DNA of 37,227 nt. Source: Gammaproteobacteria bacterium. GTDB taxonomy: Bacteria; Pseudomonadota; Gammaproteobacteria; GRL18. Positions within the stretch are counted from its first letter, which is position 1. Each line of letters begins with the position of its first letter. Shown piece after piece: positions 37,096 through 37,227 of this stretch. The translations under genes and the position numbers were made by a program. The stretch covers positions 1 through 37,227 of the forward strand of contig JADGEK010000041.1 in assembly GCA_016744395.1 (NCBI GenBank). Reading direction: 5' to 3'. A model generated the notes under the pieces. It was not told where the DNA came from. It saw nothing but the letters and a program-made list of their open reading frames with translations, and ran no database searches.

Positions 37096-37202
37096 GGCTC
37101 ATAGTCCGAAGGTCGTAAGTTCAAATCTTGCCCCCGCTACCAAATTGATAAAGCTTGATTTTCAAACACTTAGAGTGAATGAAGTCAGGCTTTTTTATTG
37201 CC
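37096..37202 (+). repeat. attR-like repeat: tRNA-fMet 3' remnant plus terminator
   Basis: This segment pairs with 34149-34255, with 47 identical bases at 37106-37152. It contains only the anticodon-to-CCA part of the tRNA, so it is not a tRNA gene. Its terminator stem (AAAGCTTGA with TCAGGCTTT, 37150-37193) is kept although the bases between have changed. Confidence 0.85.
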
Positions 37203-37227
37203 CAAAATTTACCTCCGAGGTTCTGTT

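Noticed and set aside
37096..37142. A second tRNA-fMet gene near the right edge
   Set aside because: Only the anticodon-to-CCA part is present. The acceptor 5' strand and D-arm are missing, so it is an attachment-site remnant.

Overview
The window is a chromosomal segment of an AT-leaning gammaproteobacterium. The gene order dnaK-dnaJ-dapB-carA-carB-greA, then yhbY/rlmE-ftsH-folP-glmM-tpiA-secG-tRNA-Leu(GAG)-nuoA..N is the classic gammaproteobacterial housekeeping arrangement. A DUF2818 gene after nuoN, a Tat-exported DsrE-like protein and a large Ser/Thr kinase hint at a free-living or symbiotic lineage of the sulfur-oxidiser type. That placement is inference; no species can be named from this sequence.

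Layout. 1-2030: the 3' part of dnaK and complete dnaJ. 2192-3625: a Tat-signal DsrE-like gene and dapB. 3887-9415: carAB, greA and a small DUF4149 membrane protein. 9449-11602 (minus strand): an active kinase fused to a pseudokinase, and yhbY. 11818-18147: rlmE, ftsH, folP, glmM, tpiA and secG. 18203-18288: tRNA-Leu(GAG). 18618-33624: a complete 14-gene nuo operon (respiratory complex I), followed by a DUF2818 gene. 34119-34195: initiator tRNA-fMet.

The accessory part is a mini-island of about 2.95 kb inserted in the 3' end of tRNA-fMet. It is bounded by 107-bp repeats (34149-34255 and 37096-37202) that contain a 47-bp identical core. It carries a tyrosine-recombinase pseudogene (N-terminally truncated and interrupted by an in-frame TAG) and a compact three-gene operon: a HigB/Gp49-like toxin, an XRE antitoxin with a long C-terminal tail, and a SecB-like chaperone. 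This is the architecture of a toxin-antitoxin-chaperone (TAC) module, closed by a strong intrinsic terminator. It is the most interesting system in the window.

Other structure beyond the genes: (i) a dispersed palindrome family with core GACAAGGCATGCCTTGTC sits at gene ends, with one copy decayed almost entirely to G-T wobble pairs; (ii) a C/G-rich hairpin family occupies three spacers of the nuo operon and its 3' end; (iii) tiny overlapping ORFs precede nuoI and nuoG and may couple translation.
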